Assembly: GCF_004217565.1 (NCBI RefSeq)
Contig: NZ_SHLA01000001.1
Span: forward strand, 248,001-312,000
Length of the DNA stretch: 64,000 bases
Direction: 5' to 3'
From: Zhihengliuella halotolerans
GTDB lineage: Bacteria > Actinomycetota > Actinomycetes > Actinomycetales > Micrococcaceae
The notes below the pieces were generated by a model. The model worked only from the letters and a program-made list of their open reading frames with translations, did not search any database and was not told the origin of the DNA. Shown piece after piece: positions 33,614 through 42,915 of the stretch (the first letter of the stretch is position 1; each line of letters begins with the position of its first letter). The translations under genes and the position numbers were made by a program.

Positions 33614-34342
33614 ATGACGGATTCGAGCACGGGCACGGCAACCTCCAGCACGACGACGGCGGCCGGCGCCGCTGCGGCCGGCGCCGCTGCGGGCGCACCA
33701 CTCGCGGTGGGTCGCCTCAACGCCGTGTGCCGCGTGCACCAGCTGGAGCCGGACGCCGGCTCGGTAGGCGTCACGGCGATCGACAAGCGGCCCGTTGCCT
33801 CCGCCGTGAAGGTGAACCGGCTCGGTGTCTACGCTGACGTGCAGGCCGACCGCGAGCACCACGGCGGCGAGGAGCAGGCCGTCTACGCGTATGCGCAGGA
33901 GGAGGCCGACGCCTGGGGCGAGCGCCTCGGCCGCGAGATCCCGGCCGGACTGTTCGGCGAGAACCTGCGCGTCAGCGGTCTGGCCGTCACCGACGCGGTG
34001 ATCGGCGAGCGGTGGGTCGTCGGGGAGGCCGAATTCGAGGTCACGATCCCGCGGACGCCGTGCGCCACCTTCGCCCGCCGCATGGGGGAGGAACGCTGGG
34101 TGCGCCGCTTCACCGAGCAGGCGGACACCGGCTGCTACCTACGCGTGGTGCGCAAGGGCCGGATCGCGGCGGGTGACGCGGTCGCCGTCATGCATCGTCC
34201 GCGCCACGGGGTCACGGTGCGCGAGCTCTTCGTCGGTCCGACGCCCGCCCAGGCCGCGGCCCTGCGCGATGGCCAGCAGGCCGGGGAGTGGGAGCTGACA
34301 GCCAAGGTCGTCCGCGAGATCGAGCGCGTGCTCGCGCGCTAA
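33614..34342 (+). CDS. MOSC-domain protein
   Basis: 242 aa; YiiM-like MOSC domain (molybdenum-cofactor sulfurase C-terminal type), which handles sulfur or Mo-cofactor-linked chemistry. GLFGENLRVSGL, FEVTIPRTPCATFARRMG (likely catalytic Cys) and GCYLRVVRKGRIAAGDAV are signatures. The N-terminus has a low-complexity Thr/Ala/Gly tract with a repeated AAAAGA unit. TAGCCT lies 6 nt before the ATG and no ribosome site is visible: probably leaderless. Confidence 0.88.
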   Translation: MTDSSTGTATSSTTTAAGAAAAGAAAGAPLAVGRLNAVCRVHQLEPDAGSVGVTAIDKRPVASAVKVNRLGVYADVQADREHHGGEEQAVYAYAQEEADAWGERLGREIPAGLFGENLRVSGLAVTDAVIGERWVVGEAEFEVTIPRTPCATFARRMGEERWVRRFTEQADTGCYLRVVRKGRIAAGDAVAVMHRPRHGVTVRELFVGPTPAQAAALRDGQQAGEWELTAKVVREIERVLAR

Positions 34343-34677
34343 GGGCGCACTGCGCACGGCGAGCCGGCCCTGTGCCCAAGCGCACAACCCCCGTCGCCCC
34401 ACGACTGCCGCGGACGGGCTACAATGGAGTGTTCACTGATTCCGGTTTCCCTCGCATCCTGCCCAATTTTTGAGGCAAGAGCCTTTCCGTGTCGTGTGTG
34501 TTATCCGCTCGCTGCCTGAGTTGAATCTCGAGTGTTGCAGCCTCGCGGGACAGTGCCATAGGGGAGTCGCCGGGCCGAAGTGATCGAGTCCGAATGTGCC
34601 GCGGTGCATCACTGCCGGGACCGCCCAACGGGGCCGTCCGGTTGCACCGCCTCCCCTAATGAACGAGGTTTTACTCA
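34343..34677 (+). promoter_or_regulatory. Long structured 5' leader of the DEAD-box helicase gene
   Basis: No gene in this 335-bp stretch. TACAAT (34420-34425) is a good -10; transcription from about 34432 would give a leader near 245 nt. Close to the start codon is a compound hairpin: GCGGTGCA (34601-34608) with TGCACCGC (34643-34650), enclosing CCGG(G)AC/GTCCGG and GCCC-AACG-GGGC. Long structured leaders of cold-shock helicase genes often control mRNA stability or translation; no known Rfam class was recognised. Confidence 0.55.
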
Positions 34678-36576
34678 GTGTCTTCTGAGCAGCAGTCTTC
34701 CGACGTGCCCAACAACTCCACCAACAACGACGCGACCGACGAAGAGAACACCGTCACGTTCGCCGAACTCGGCATTGACGGCCGTGTCCTCGCCGCGCTG
34801 AGCGACGTCGGCTACGAGAAGCCGTCGCCGATCCAGGCCGCCACCATCCCGCTCCTCCTCGCAGGCAACGACGTCGTCGGCGTCGCCCAGACGGGCACCG
34901 GCAAGACCGCCGCGTTCGCCGTCCCCGCCCTGTCGCGGATGGCGGAGCTGGCCGATCTCAACGGCCCGACCCGCAACACCCAGGTCCTGGTCCTCGCTCC
35001 GACTCGCGAGCTCGCGCTCCAGGTCGCCGAGGCATTCAGCTCCTACACCAAGCACATGGAGGACGTCACCGTCCTGCCGGTCTACGGCGGCTCGCCGTAC
35101 GGCCCGCAGCTGAACGGCCTCCGCCGCGGCGCACAGGTCGTCGTCGGCACCCCGGGTCGCGTCATCGACCACATCAACAAGGGCTCCCTCGACCTCTCCG
35201 ACCTGCAGTACGTCGTCCTCGACGAGGCCGACGAGATGCTGCGCATGGGCTTCGCCGAAGAGGTCGACAAGATCCTCGAGGCCACCCCGGAGAACAAGCA
35301 GGTCGTGCTGTTCTCGGCCACGATGCCGGGCTCGATCCGCCGCATCTCCAAGCAGTACCTGCGCAACCCGCAGGAAGTGACCGTCAAGTCGAGCACTTCG
35401 ACCGGCAAGAACATCCGCCAGCGCTACGCGCAGGTCATGGGCCCGCACAAGCTCGACGCCATGACCCGCATCCTCGAGTCGGAGGAGCACGACGGCGTCA
35501 TCACCTTCGTGCGCACCAAGATGGCTACGGAGGACCTCGCCGACAAGCTCAAGGCCCGCGGTTTCACCGCGGCCGCGATCAACGGCGACATCCCGCAGCA
35601 GCAGCGCGAGCGCACCGTCGAGAACCTGCGCGGCGGCAAGATCGACATCCTGGTCGCCACCGACGTCGCGGCCCGCGGCCTCGACGTCGAGCGCATCAGC
35701 CACGTCATCAACTACGACATCCCGCACGACACCGAGTCGTACGTGCACCGCATCGGCCGCACCGGCCGCGCTGGCCGCACCGGTGACGCGATCCTCTTCA
35801 TGACCCCGCGCGAGAAGTACCTGCTGCGGGCCATCGAGAAGGCGACCCGCCAGCCGGTCGAGCTCATGCAGCTGCCGAGCGTCGACATCGTCAACGACAA
35901 GCGCCTCGACAAGTTCGCGCAGCGCATCACGGCCACGCGCGAGTCGGAGGACCTGAGCGTCTTCCGCAACCTCGTCGAGAAGTACGTCGAGGACAACGAC
36001 GTGACCGCCGTCGAGGCCGCCGCCGCACTGGCGCACATGGCCCAGGGCGGCCGCCCGCTGCTCATGGAGGAGCTGCCGACCCCGCCGGCGAAGCAGGTCC
36101 GCATGTCCAAGGGCGCCAAGGACGGCTTCGGCTCCCGCGGCCCGACACGTGCGCTCACCGAGGGCAACGCGACGTACCGCATCGCCGTCGGCCGTCGCCA
36201 GCGCGTCATGCCGGGCTCGATCGTCGGCGCCTTGGCGAACGAGGGCGGCTTCACGGCCACCGAGATCGGCGGCATCGACATCCGCAGCGATCACTCGCTC
36301 GTCGAGCTGCCGGCCGACCTGTCCAAGGATCAGTGGCGCGCTCTCTCGCGCACCCGCATCGGCGGCGAGCTGATCCAGCTCGAGCTCGACTCCGGCCGCA
36401 AGCCCCGCCGCGAAGGCGAAGGCGGCGGTGGCGGTGGCGGCGGCTACAAGGGCAAGTCGGGCGGCTTCCGCAAGGACGGCCCCCGCAAGACCGGCGGCTT
36501 CCGCAAGGATCACGGCGCCGGCGCCGGTTCGCGCAAGCCGCGCACCGGACGCAACTTCGAGGACCGCAGCAACTAG
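34678..36576 (+). CDS. deaD: DEAD-box ATP-dependent RNA helicase
   Basis: 632 aa. Q motif YEKPSPIQA, motif I AQTGTGKTAAF, Ia PTRELALQ, II VLDEADEML, III SATMPG, V VATDVAARGLDVERI, VI HRIGRTGRAGRTGD. After the helicase core come a dimerisation-like helical part and a DbpA-type RNA-binding domain (about 490-570: RIAVGRRQRVMPGSIVGALANEGG ... SLVELPADL), then a Gly/Lys/Arg-rich tail with three FRKD-like repeats. GTG start with GAGG 11 nt upstream. Ribosome assembly / cold-shock RNA remodelling is the usual role of DeaD/CsdA proteins. Confidence 0.94.
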   Translation: MSSEQQSSDVPNNSTNNDATDEENTVTFAELGIDGRVLAALSDVGYEKPSPIQAATIPLLLAGNDVVGVAQTGTGKTAAFAVPALSRMAELADLNGPTRNTQVLVLAPTRELALQVAEAFSSYTKHMEDVTVLPVYGGSPYGPQLNGLRRGAQVVVGTPGRVIDHINKGSLDLSDLQYVVLDEADEMLRMGFAEEVDKILEATPENKQVVLFSATMPGSIRRISKQYLRNPQEVTVKSSTSTGKNIRQRYAQVMGPHKLDAMTRILESEEHDGVITFVRTKMATEDLADKLKARGFTAAAINGDIPQQQRERTVENLRGGKIDILVATDVAARGLDVERISHVINYDIPHDTESYVHRIGRTGRAGRTGDAILFMTPREKYLLRAIEKATRQPVELMQLPSVDIVNDKRLDKFAQRITATRESEDLSVFRNLVEKYVEDNDVTAVEAAAALAHMAQGGRPLLMEELPTPPAKQVRMSKGAKDGFGSRGPTRALTEGNATYRIAVGRRQRVMPGSIVGALANEGGFTATEIGGIDIRSDHSLVELPADLSKDQWRALSRTRIGGELIQLELDSGRKPRREGEGGGGGGGGYKGKSGGFRKDGPRKTGGFRKDHGAGAGSRKPRTGRNFEDRSN

Positions 36577-36600
36577 TCCTCCCACGGCGGATCCCCGCCG

Positions 36601-36632
36601 GCAGGCGCCCACGCACCAGCGTGGGCGCCTGC
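36601..36632 (+). terminator. Terminator of deaD
   Basis: Perfect 14-bp stem GCAGGCGCCCACGC / complement with ACCA loop, 24 bp after the deaD stop. Confidence 0.8.
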
Positions 36633-36664
36633 GCCATTTAACGACCATGGTGCACAATGACTGC

Positions 36665-39037
36665 ATGAGCCGCACTGAATCGGAATCCGCCGGCCACGCC
36701 GCCGACACGCACGACACGATCCGCGTCCGCGGCGCCCGCGAGAACAACCTGCGTGGCGTCGACCTGGACGTCCCGAAGCGTCGGCTGACGGTCTTCACGG
36801 GAGTCTCCGGATCCGGCAAGTCCTCCCTGGTCTTCTCGACCATCGCCGCCGAGTCCCAGCGCATGATCAACGAAACCTACAGTGCGTTCGTTCAGGGATT
36901 CATGCCGTCCGTGCCCCGCCCGGACGTCGAGCTCCTCGAGGGGCTGACGACGGCGATCACGGTCGGCCAGGAGCGACTCGGCGCCAACCCCCGCTCGACG
37001 GTCGGGACGGTGACGGACGCGGACGCGATGCTGCGCATCCTGTTCAGCCGGCTGGGGGACCCGCACATCGGCGGCCCCACCGCCTTCTCGTTCAACATCC
37101 CGACGCAGAAGGCCAGCGGCGTGATGACCAGCGCCAAGGGCGAGAAGAAGATCGTCAAGGACGCTGTCTATCTGGGCGGCATGTGCCCGGAGTGCGAGGG
37201 CCGCGGGACTGTCTCGGACGTCGACCTGGCCGCCGTCGTCGACGAGTCCAAATCGCTCCTCGACGGCGCCATCAAGGTCCCGGGCTACACCCCCGACGGC
37301 TGGATGGTGAAGGGCTTCGCCGAGTCCGGGTTCTTCCCGGCGGATCAGCCGGTCTCGACGTTCACGGAGCAGCAGCGCCAGGACTTCCTCTACAAAGAGG
37401 CCACCAAGATCCGCGCGCTGGACATGAACATGACGTACGAGGGCTTGATCCCCAAGATCACCAAGTCCATGCTCTCCAAGGATGTGGACTCACTGCAGCC
37501 GCACATCCGCGCCTTCGTGGAGCGCGTCGCAGCCTTCACCTCCTGCCCGGCGTGCGACGGGACGCGGCTGACGGAGGCGGCGCGGAGCAGCCTGATCGAC
37601 GGCGTCTCGATCGCCGATGCCAGCCGGATGCAGGTCTCCGACCTCGCCGGCTGGGTGCGCGGGCTCGACCTGCCCGCGGCCGGGCCCCTGCTGACGAGGC
37701 TCGGCGACATGCTGGACTCGTTCGTGACCCTGGGCCTCGGATACCTGAGCCTGAACCGGCCCTCGGGCACGCTCTCCGGGGGCGAGGCGCAGCGCATCAA
37801 GATGCTCCGCCACCTCGGATCCCCGCTGACGGACGTCACCTACGTCTTCGACGAGCCGACGACGGGCCTGCACCCGCACGACATCGAGCGGATGAACTCC
37901 CTGCTGCGCCGCCTGCGGGACAAGGGCAACACCGTCATGGTCGTCGAACACAAGCCGGAGGTGATCGCGATCGCCGACCACCTCGTGGATCTCGGGCCGG
38001 GCGCGGGAAGCCACGGCGGCGAGATCTGCTTCGAGGGCGACCTGGCCGGGCTCAAGGCCAGCGGAACGGTGACCGGGCAGCACCTGGACTACCGGGTCCG
38101 GCTCAAGGACACCGTCCGCGAGCCCGCCGGCAGCCTCCAGATCCGCGGCGCCACCGCCAACAACCTGCGCGATGTCGACGTGGACGTCCCGCGCGGCGTC
38201 CTCACGGTGGTGACCGGCGTCGCCGGATCCGGCAAGAGCTCACTGATCCACCAGTACGTCTCCCCGCTCGAGGGGGTGGTCGCGATCGACCAGACCGCCA
38301 TCAAGGGATCCCGCCGCTCCAACCCGGCCACCTACACAGGGCTGCTCGAGCCGATCCGGAAGGCTTTCGCCAAGGCCAACGGCGTCAAGCCCGCACTGTT
38401 CAGCGCGAACTCTGCCGGCGCCTGCCCGAGCTGCAAAGGCGCCGGCGTGATCGTCACCGAGCTCGGCTTCATGGACACGGTCGAGACCCCGTGCGAGGAC
38501 TGCGGCGGCAAGCGTTTCATGGCGGAGGTGCTGCAGTACACGCTCGGCGGCAAGGACATCACCGAGGTCCTGGACCTGCCCGTGGACCAGGCGCGCGACT
38601 TCTTCACCTCGCTCGACGCCAAACTCCCGGCGGCCGCGAAGATCCTGGGCCGCCTGCACGATGTCGGGCTCGGTTACCTCAAGCTCGGGCAGCCGCTGTC
38701 CACGCTCTCCGGCGGCGAGCGCCAGCGCATCCGGCTGGCCAACCAGATGGGGGAGAACGGCGACGTCTACGTCCTCGACGAGCCCACCACCGGCCTGCAC
38801 CTCGCGGACGTCGAGAACCTGCTGGGGCTGCTGGACCGGCTCGTGGACGCCGGACGGACCGTGATCGTGATCGAGCACCATCAGGCCGTCATGGCGCATG
38901 CCGACTGGGTGATCGACCTCGGCCCCGGCGCCGGGCACGACGGCGGCACGGTCGTCTTCGAGGGCACACCCGCCGACCTCGTCCGCCACGAATCGTCGCT
39001 CACGGGCCGCCACCTCGCCGAATACGTCGCCGGCTAG
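36665..39037 (+). CDS. UvrA2/DrrC-like ABC ATPase
   Basis: 790 aa, class II UvrA paralogue: two ABC modules, each split by a zinc-finger insert. Walker A sites GVSGSGKSSLVF (near residue 47) and GVAGSGKSSLIH (near 525); signatures LSGGEAQRIKML and LSGGERQRIRLA; Zn pairs CPECEGRG, CPACDGTRL, CPSCKGAG, CEDCGGKRF. It is about 150-200 aa shorter than UvrA, consistent with loss of the UvrB-binding region. Relatives are linked to resistance to DNA-binding drugs. CACAAT lies 6 nt before the chosen ATG, so it may be leaderless. An upstream in-frame ATG at 36647 would add six residues. Confidence 0.9.
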   Translation: MSRTESESAGHAADTHDTIRVRGARENNLRGVDLDVPKRRLTVFTGVSGSGKSSLVFSTIAAESQRMINETYSAFVQGFMPSVPRPDVELLEGLTTAITVGQERLGANPRSTVGTVTDADAMLRILFSRLGDPHIGGPTAFSFNIPTQKASGVMTSAKGEKKIVKDAVYLGGMCPECEGRGTVSDVDLAAVVDESKSLLDGAIKVPGYTPDGWMVKGFAESGFFPADQPVSTFTEQQRQDFLYKEATKIRALDMNMTYEGLIPKITKSMLSKDVDSLQPHIRAFVERVAAFTSCPACDGTRLTEAARSSLIDGVSIADASRMQVSDLAGWVRGLDLPAAGPLLTRLGDMLDSFVTLGLGYLSLNRPSGTLSGGEAQRIKMLRHLGSPLTDVTYVFDEPTTGLHPHDIERMNSLLRRLRDKGNTVMVVEHKPEVIAIADHLVDLGPGAGSHGGEICFEGDLAGLKASGTVTGQHLDYRVRLKDTVREPAGSLQIRGATANNLRDVDVDVPRGVLTVVTGVAGSGKSSLIHQYVSPLEGVVAIDQTAIKGSRRSNPATYTGLLEPIRKAFAKANGVKPALFSANSAGACPSCKGAGVIVTELGFMDTVETPCEDCGGKRFMAEVLQYTLGGKDITEVLDLPVDQARDFFTSLDAKLPAAAKILGRLHDVGLGYLKLGQPLSTLSGGERQRIRLANQMGENGDVYVLDEPTTGLHLADVENLLGLLDRLVDAGRTVIVIEHHQAVMAHADWVIDLGPGAGHDGGTVVFEGTPADLVRHESSLTGRHLAEYVAG

Positions 39038-39158
39038 GGACGAACCGCACGCACGCGGCTGGCTGGCGGCTGGATGAGAGCCTTCTCATTCCGACCTCAT
39101 GCTCCGCTCATCGAGGACCTGCACCATGGACCCCGGGGGAGGAAGAGGGGAGCAAACC

Positions 39159-40391
39159 ATGGCCGCACCGGATCAGAGACCCGGCCTCAGGGTCGTCTTG
39201 TACTCGCACGATTCCGTCGGGCTCGGTCACACGAGGCGCAACCTCGCGATCGCCCACGCGCTTTCACGCGAACTGCCAGCCGTCACCGGGCATCGCGTGT
39301 CCGGCCTGCTGATCACGGGCGAACGGTCGGCGACGGGGTATCCGTGCCCCGCCGGCTGGGACTGGGTCGTGATGCCAGGCATCTCGAAGGACCCGGGCGG
39401 ATACTCCCCGCGCACCCTGGACGTCGGCATGCCCCGGCTCATGGACGTGCGCTCCTCCGTCATCGACGGCGTGCTGCAGGCGTTCCGCCCGCACCTCGTG
39501 ATCATCGACCGGCACGCGTTCGGGGTCGACGGCGAACTCGCCGGTCCGCTCGAACGCCTACGGCGCGACCGCCCCTCGTGCCGGCTCGTGCTGGGCCTGC
39601 GCGATGTCCTGGACGCGCCGGAGGTCGCGCAGCGCGAGTGGGGAGCCCTCGGCGTCGATCGGGTGGCGCGCCGCTTCGACGAGCTCTGGGTCTACGGCGA
39701 CCCGGCGGTGCACGACCCCCTCGAAACCGGTGAACTTCCCCTCGAACTGGCCGATCGCGTCCGCTACACGGGCTTCCTCGCCCACGGCCGAGGCCCGGAC
39801 CCGGCGGCGTCGTCGCCTCCGGCGTTCCTTGACCAGCCCTACGTCCTGACGATGGCCGGGGGCGGCGCGGACGGGTTCGCGCTCACCGCTGCGGCCGCCC
39901 GGGCCCCGGTCCCGGCGGGGCACCGGCACCTGATCGTCACCGGCCCGCAGATGCCCGCCGACCAGCGCGCCGACGTCCGGGCGCTCGCCGGCGCCGACGC
40001 CGAGGTCCTCGCCTCCGTACCGGACGGCCTCGCCTGCCTGCGCGGGGCCGCCGCCGCCGTCGTCATGGGCGGCTACAACACCGTCTGCGAGGCGCTCAGC
40101 ACGACGACACCGACCCTCGTGGTTCCCCGCGAATCGCCCCGCGCCGAGCAGCTCATCCGGGCGTCGTCCCTGCACGCCCGCGGCGCCGTCGACCTGCTGC
40201 GCCAAAGCGAGGCCGGCCCCGCCGCTATCGGCGAGTGGCTGCGGAACGCCGTCGTCTCCGGGACGGGCTCGGCACGCACCCGCGCCGGCCGCCGGGGGCT
40301 CGACACGACCGGCCTGGACCGCGTCGTCGATTTCGCACGCCGACTCGCCACGAACGACAACCGTCAGGAGCTCAACCGTGTCATCGCCTGA
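39159..40391 (+). CDS. MurG-like (GT28-type) glycosyltransferase
   Basis: 410 aa. N-terminal Rossmann half RVVLYSHDSVGLGHTRRNLAIAHAL with the G-GH loop; ATGYPCPAGWDWVVMPGISKD; C-terminal half YVLTMAGGGADGFAL, and an acceptor/donor motif GAAAAVVMGGYNTVCEALSTTTPTLVVPRESPRAEQLIRA (GGYNTVCE being the nucleotide-sugar loop). GAGGGGA precedes the ATG. First gene of a tightly packed five-gene unit. Transfers a sugar to an unknown acceptor in the cytosol. Confidence 0.85.
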   Translation: MAAPDQRPGLRVVLYSHDSVGLGHTRRNLAIAHALSRELPAVTGHRVSGLLITGERSATGYPCPAGWDWVVMPGISKDPGGYSPRTLDVGMPRLMDVRSSVIDGVLQAFRPHLVIIDRHAFGVDGELAGPLERLRRDRPSCRLVLGLRDVLDAPEVAQREWGALGVDRVARRFDELWVYGDPAVHDPLETGELPLELADRVRYTGFLAHGRGPDPAASSPPAFLDQPYVLTMAGGGADGFALTAAAARAPVPAGHRHLIVTGPQMPADQRADVRALAGADAEVLASVPDGLACLRGAAAAVVMGGYNTVCEALSTTTPTLVVPRESPRAEQLIRASSLHARGAVDLLRQSEAGPAAIGEWLRNAVVSGTGSARTRAGRRGLDTTGLDRVVDFARRLATNDNRQELNRVIA

Positions 40392-42915
40392 GACAACTTC
40401 CACGCGCCGGACCGGGTACGTCGTCAAGGTCTACCCCCGGTTCTCCGAAACGTTCATCGTCACGGAGATCCTGGCCCGCGAGGCCGCCGGGGAGCAGCTG
40501 CGCATCTTCGCTCTGCGCCACACGACCGACACCCGATTCCATCCGGAGCTCGCCCGGGTGAAAGCACCCGTCGAGTTCGTGCCGCGCGCCGTGAAGGCCA
40601 CCGAGGCGTGGCAGCAGATCGCGGAGGCGACGGCGACGATCGACGGTTTCGCCGAGCGCTTCGCCCGCCTGCTGCCCGAGCTTGCCACGCACGACGCCGG
40701 GGAGGTCCAGCAGGCGGTCGCGCTTGCCGTGATGGCCCGCCGGGCGTCCCTGACCCACCTGCACGCCCACTTCGGATCGATGTCCGGGCGCGTGAGCGAG
40801 ATCGCCGCCGAGCTGGCCGGCATCACGTTCTCGGTCACGACGCACGCCAAGGACCTTTTCCACGAATCCGTCGATGCCGCCCGGCTCGAGCGGATGCTCG
40901 AACGCGCCCACCACATGGTCACCATCAGCCGCTTCAACCTGGACCACCTGCGCGCGACTTATCCGCACCTGGCGCACAAAGTCCACCTCCTCTACAACGG
41001 GCTGGAGTTGAGCCGCTTCCCCTACCGCGATCCGGCGGCCCCGGACGGCGTGCTGCGCGTCGCCGCCGTCGGGCGCCTGGTCGAGAAGAAGGGCTTCGCG
41101 CACCTGATCCGCGTCGCCGCCCGGCTACAGGGTGAGGGTCTGCGGATTCGGGTGCGCCTGGCCGGAGACGGCGAGCTCGCCGAAGAACTCGCCGCCCTCG
41201 TTGAGGACACGGCCGCTCCCGTGGAGCTGATGGGCGCGCGCACCCAGGACGAGGTGCGCGCGCTGCTCGACTGGGCCGACGTCTTCGCCGCTCCGTGCGT
41301 CGTGGGAGCCGACGGCAACGCCGACGGGCTGCCGACAGTGCTGCTGGAGGCCATGGCCATGGGTGTGCCGTGCGTGGCCACGGCGGTGACCGGCATCCCG
41401 GAGGCGATCTCCGACGGCGAGACGGGGCTGCTGCTCGCCCCCGGCGACGACGAGGCCCTCGCCGCCGCCCTGCGCTCCCTCGCCACGGACGCCGACCGGG
41501 TGGCGCTCGCCCGGTCCGCGCGGCGATTGATCGAGTCCCGGTTCGATTCCTCCCGCCAGGGCCGCGCGCTGGCCGGGCTCGAAGATCATCCGGCGCCCCG
41601 TGCTGCCGATGTGGACACCGCAGCCGTGGACTCCGCCGAGGAGACGGCCTCCGGCGCGCCGGCTGCCGGCGAACGGGCCCCGTCGCTCCGCCAAGACCTT
41701 GCCGGGCGGCGGGTCGCGTACGTCTGCGTCGATCCGGGCGTCCCGGTGTTCGGTTCGAAGGGCGCTTCCGTGCACGTGCAGGAGATCGTGCGCGCCTTTC
41801 GCCGCCGCGGCGCCGACGTTCGCATCTACTGCACCCGGACGTCGGGTGACCGGCGGCCTGGTGCAGCCGCGCCGCCGGACCTGGCGGACGTTCCCGTGAC
41901 GGAGGCCGCCGTCGGCCGGGTCGCGGACACGGGGGAGCGCGAGCTCGCCCAGGGCGAGGCCGGCGCCGAGCTGGCCGCGGCGATCCGCCGGGACGGGGCG
42001 GACCTCGTCTACGAGCGCTACAGCCTCTTCAGCACGGTGCTCGCCACGCTCGCGGGGGACGGGGTGCCTGGCATTCTCGAGGTCAACGCTCCGCTGATCG
42101 ACGAGCAGCGCACCCACCGCGAGCTCGAGCACGAGTCCCTGGCCCGCGAGGTCCTCACCCGGCAGGTCCGCGCCGCCCGCCGCACCGCGTGCGTCTCGGC
42201 CCCCGTCGCCGCATGGGTGCGGGAGAACGCGCCGGGCGCCGGCGACGTGGAGGTCGTCGCTAACGGGGTGGACACCGGGCGAATTCGGCCGGCCTCCGGG
42301 CGGGACGGCGACGGCCCGGTCGAGGCGGTCTTCGTGGGCACTCTGAAGCCGTGGCACGGCGTCGAGACCCTGATCGACGCCGTCGCGGCTTCGGCCGGCC
42401 ACTGGCGCGTCAAGATCGTCGGCGACGGACCCCTGGCCGGCGCGCTGCGAGAGAGGGCCGCCGCCCACGGCGCCGCGGCTGCCGGGCGCATCCGCTTCAC
42501 GGGGATGGTGCCGCCGGCGGCCATCGGGGCGGAACTGGCCGGGGCAGGAATCGCGGTCGCCCCGTACCCGGCTGCCGGCGCCGGGGAGTCGTACTTTTCG
42601 CCGCTGAAGATCTACGAGTACATGTCGGCCGGGCTGCCGGTCGTCGGGAGCCGGGTCGGACAAGTGCCGTCGATCGTCGACGACGGCGTCACGGGCCGCC
42701 TCGTCGAGCCGTCGGACCCTGCGGCGCTCGCCGCGGCGATTGACGCGCTGGCCGCGGACCCTGCGGTGCGTACCGCGCTGGGTCGCGCCGGGCGCGCCCG
42801 GGCCGTGGCCCGACACGACTGGTCGCGCGTGCTGGAGGCGCTGCTGGCGGGGGTCGACTTCCCCCGCCGGGAACTGCCCGCCGGCGCCGCCCTACTGCAG
42901 CGGGAGGACGTATGA
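40378..42915 (+). CDS. Fusion of two GT4-family glycosyltransferases
   Basis: 845 aa. Domain 1 (about 13-400) is a full GT4 enzyme: VVKVYPRFSETFIVTEI, HLHAHFGSMSG, VSVTTHAKDLF-like strand, and the donor motif DGLPTVLLEAMAMGVPCVATAVTGIPEAI. After a Glu/Ala/Pro linker (about 400-440), domain 2 (441-835) starts RRVAYVCVDPGVPVFGSKGASVHVQEIV and ends with SPLKIYEYMSAGLPVVGSRVGQVPSIVDDGVTGRLV. Both keep the E-x(7)-E region. GTG start overlaps the preceding gene by 14 bp. It probably adds two different sugars to one acceptor. Confidence 0.88.
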   Translation: MSSPETTSTRRTGYVVKVYPRFSETFIVTEILAREAAGEQLRIFALRHTTDTRFHPELARVKAPVEFVPRAVKATEAWQQIAEATATIDGFAERFARLLPELATHDAGEVQQAVALAVMARRASLTHLHAHFGSMSGRVSEIAAELAGITFSVTTHAKDLFHESVDAARLERMLERAHHMVTISRFNLDHLRATYPHLAHKVHLLYNGLELSRFPYRDPAAPDGVLRVAAVGRLVEKKGFAHLIRVAARLQGEGLRIRVRLAGDGELAEELAALVEDTAAPVELMGARTQDEVRALLDWADVFAAPCVVGADGNADGLPTVLLEAMAMGVPCVATAVTGIPEAISDGETGLLLAPGDDEALAAALRSLATDADRVALARSARRLIESRFDSSRQGRALAGLEDHPAPRAADVDTAAVDSAEETASGAPAAGERAPSLRQDLAGRRVAYVCVDPGVPVFGSKGASVHVQEIVRAFRRRGADVRIYCTRTSGDRRPGAAAPPDLADVPVTEAAVGRVADTGERELAQGEAGAELAAAIRRDGADLVYERYSLFSTVLATLAGDGVPGILEVNAPLIDEQRTHRELEHESLAREVLTRQVRAARRTACVSAPVAAWVRENAPGAGDVEVVANGVDTGRIRPASGRDGDGPVEAVFVGTLKPWHGVETLIDAVAASAGHWRVKIVGDGPLAGALRERAAAHGAAAAGRIRFTGMVPPAAIGAELAGAGIAVAPYPAAGAGESYFSPLKIYEYMSAGLPVVGSRVGQVPSIVDDGVTGRLVEPSDPAALAAAIDALAADPAVRTALGRAGRARAVARHDWSRVLEALLAGVDFPRRELPAGAALLQREDV

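Noticed and set aside
34424-34519. Cys-rich 31-codon upstream reading frame in the deaD leader
   Set aside because: Its ATG overlaps the -10 box, so it would not be in the transcript; no ribosome site.
37183-39312. A 709-codon frame overlapping the UvrA2-like gene
   Set aside because: Arg/Pro/Gly-rich shadow in another frame of a gene with intact ABC motifs.
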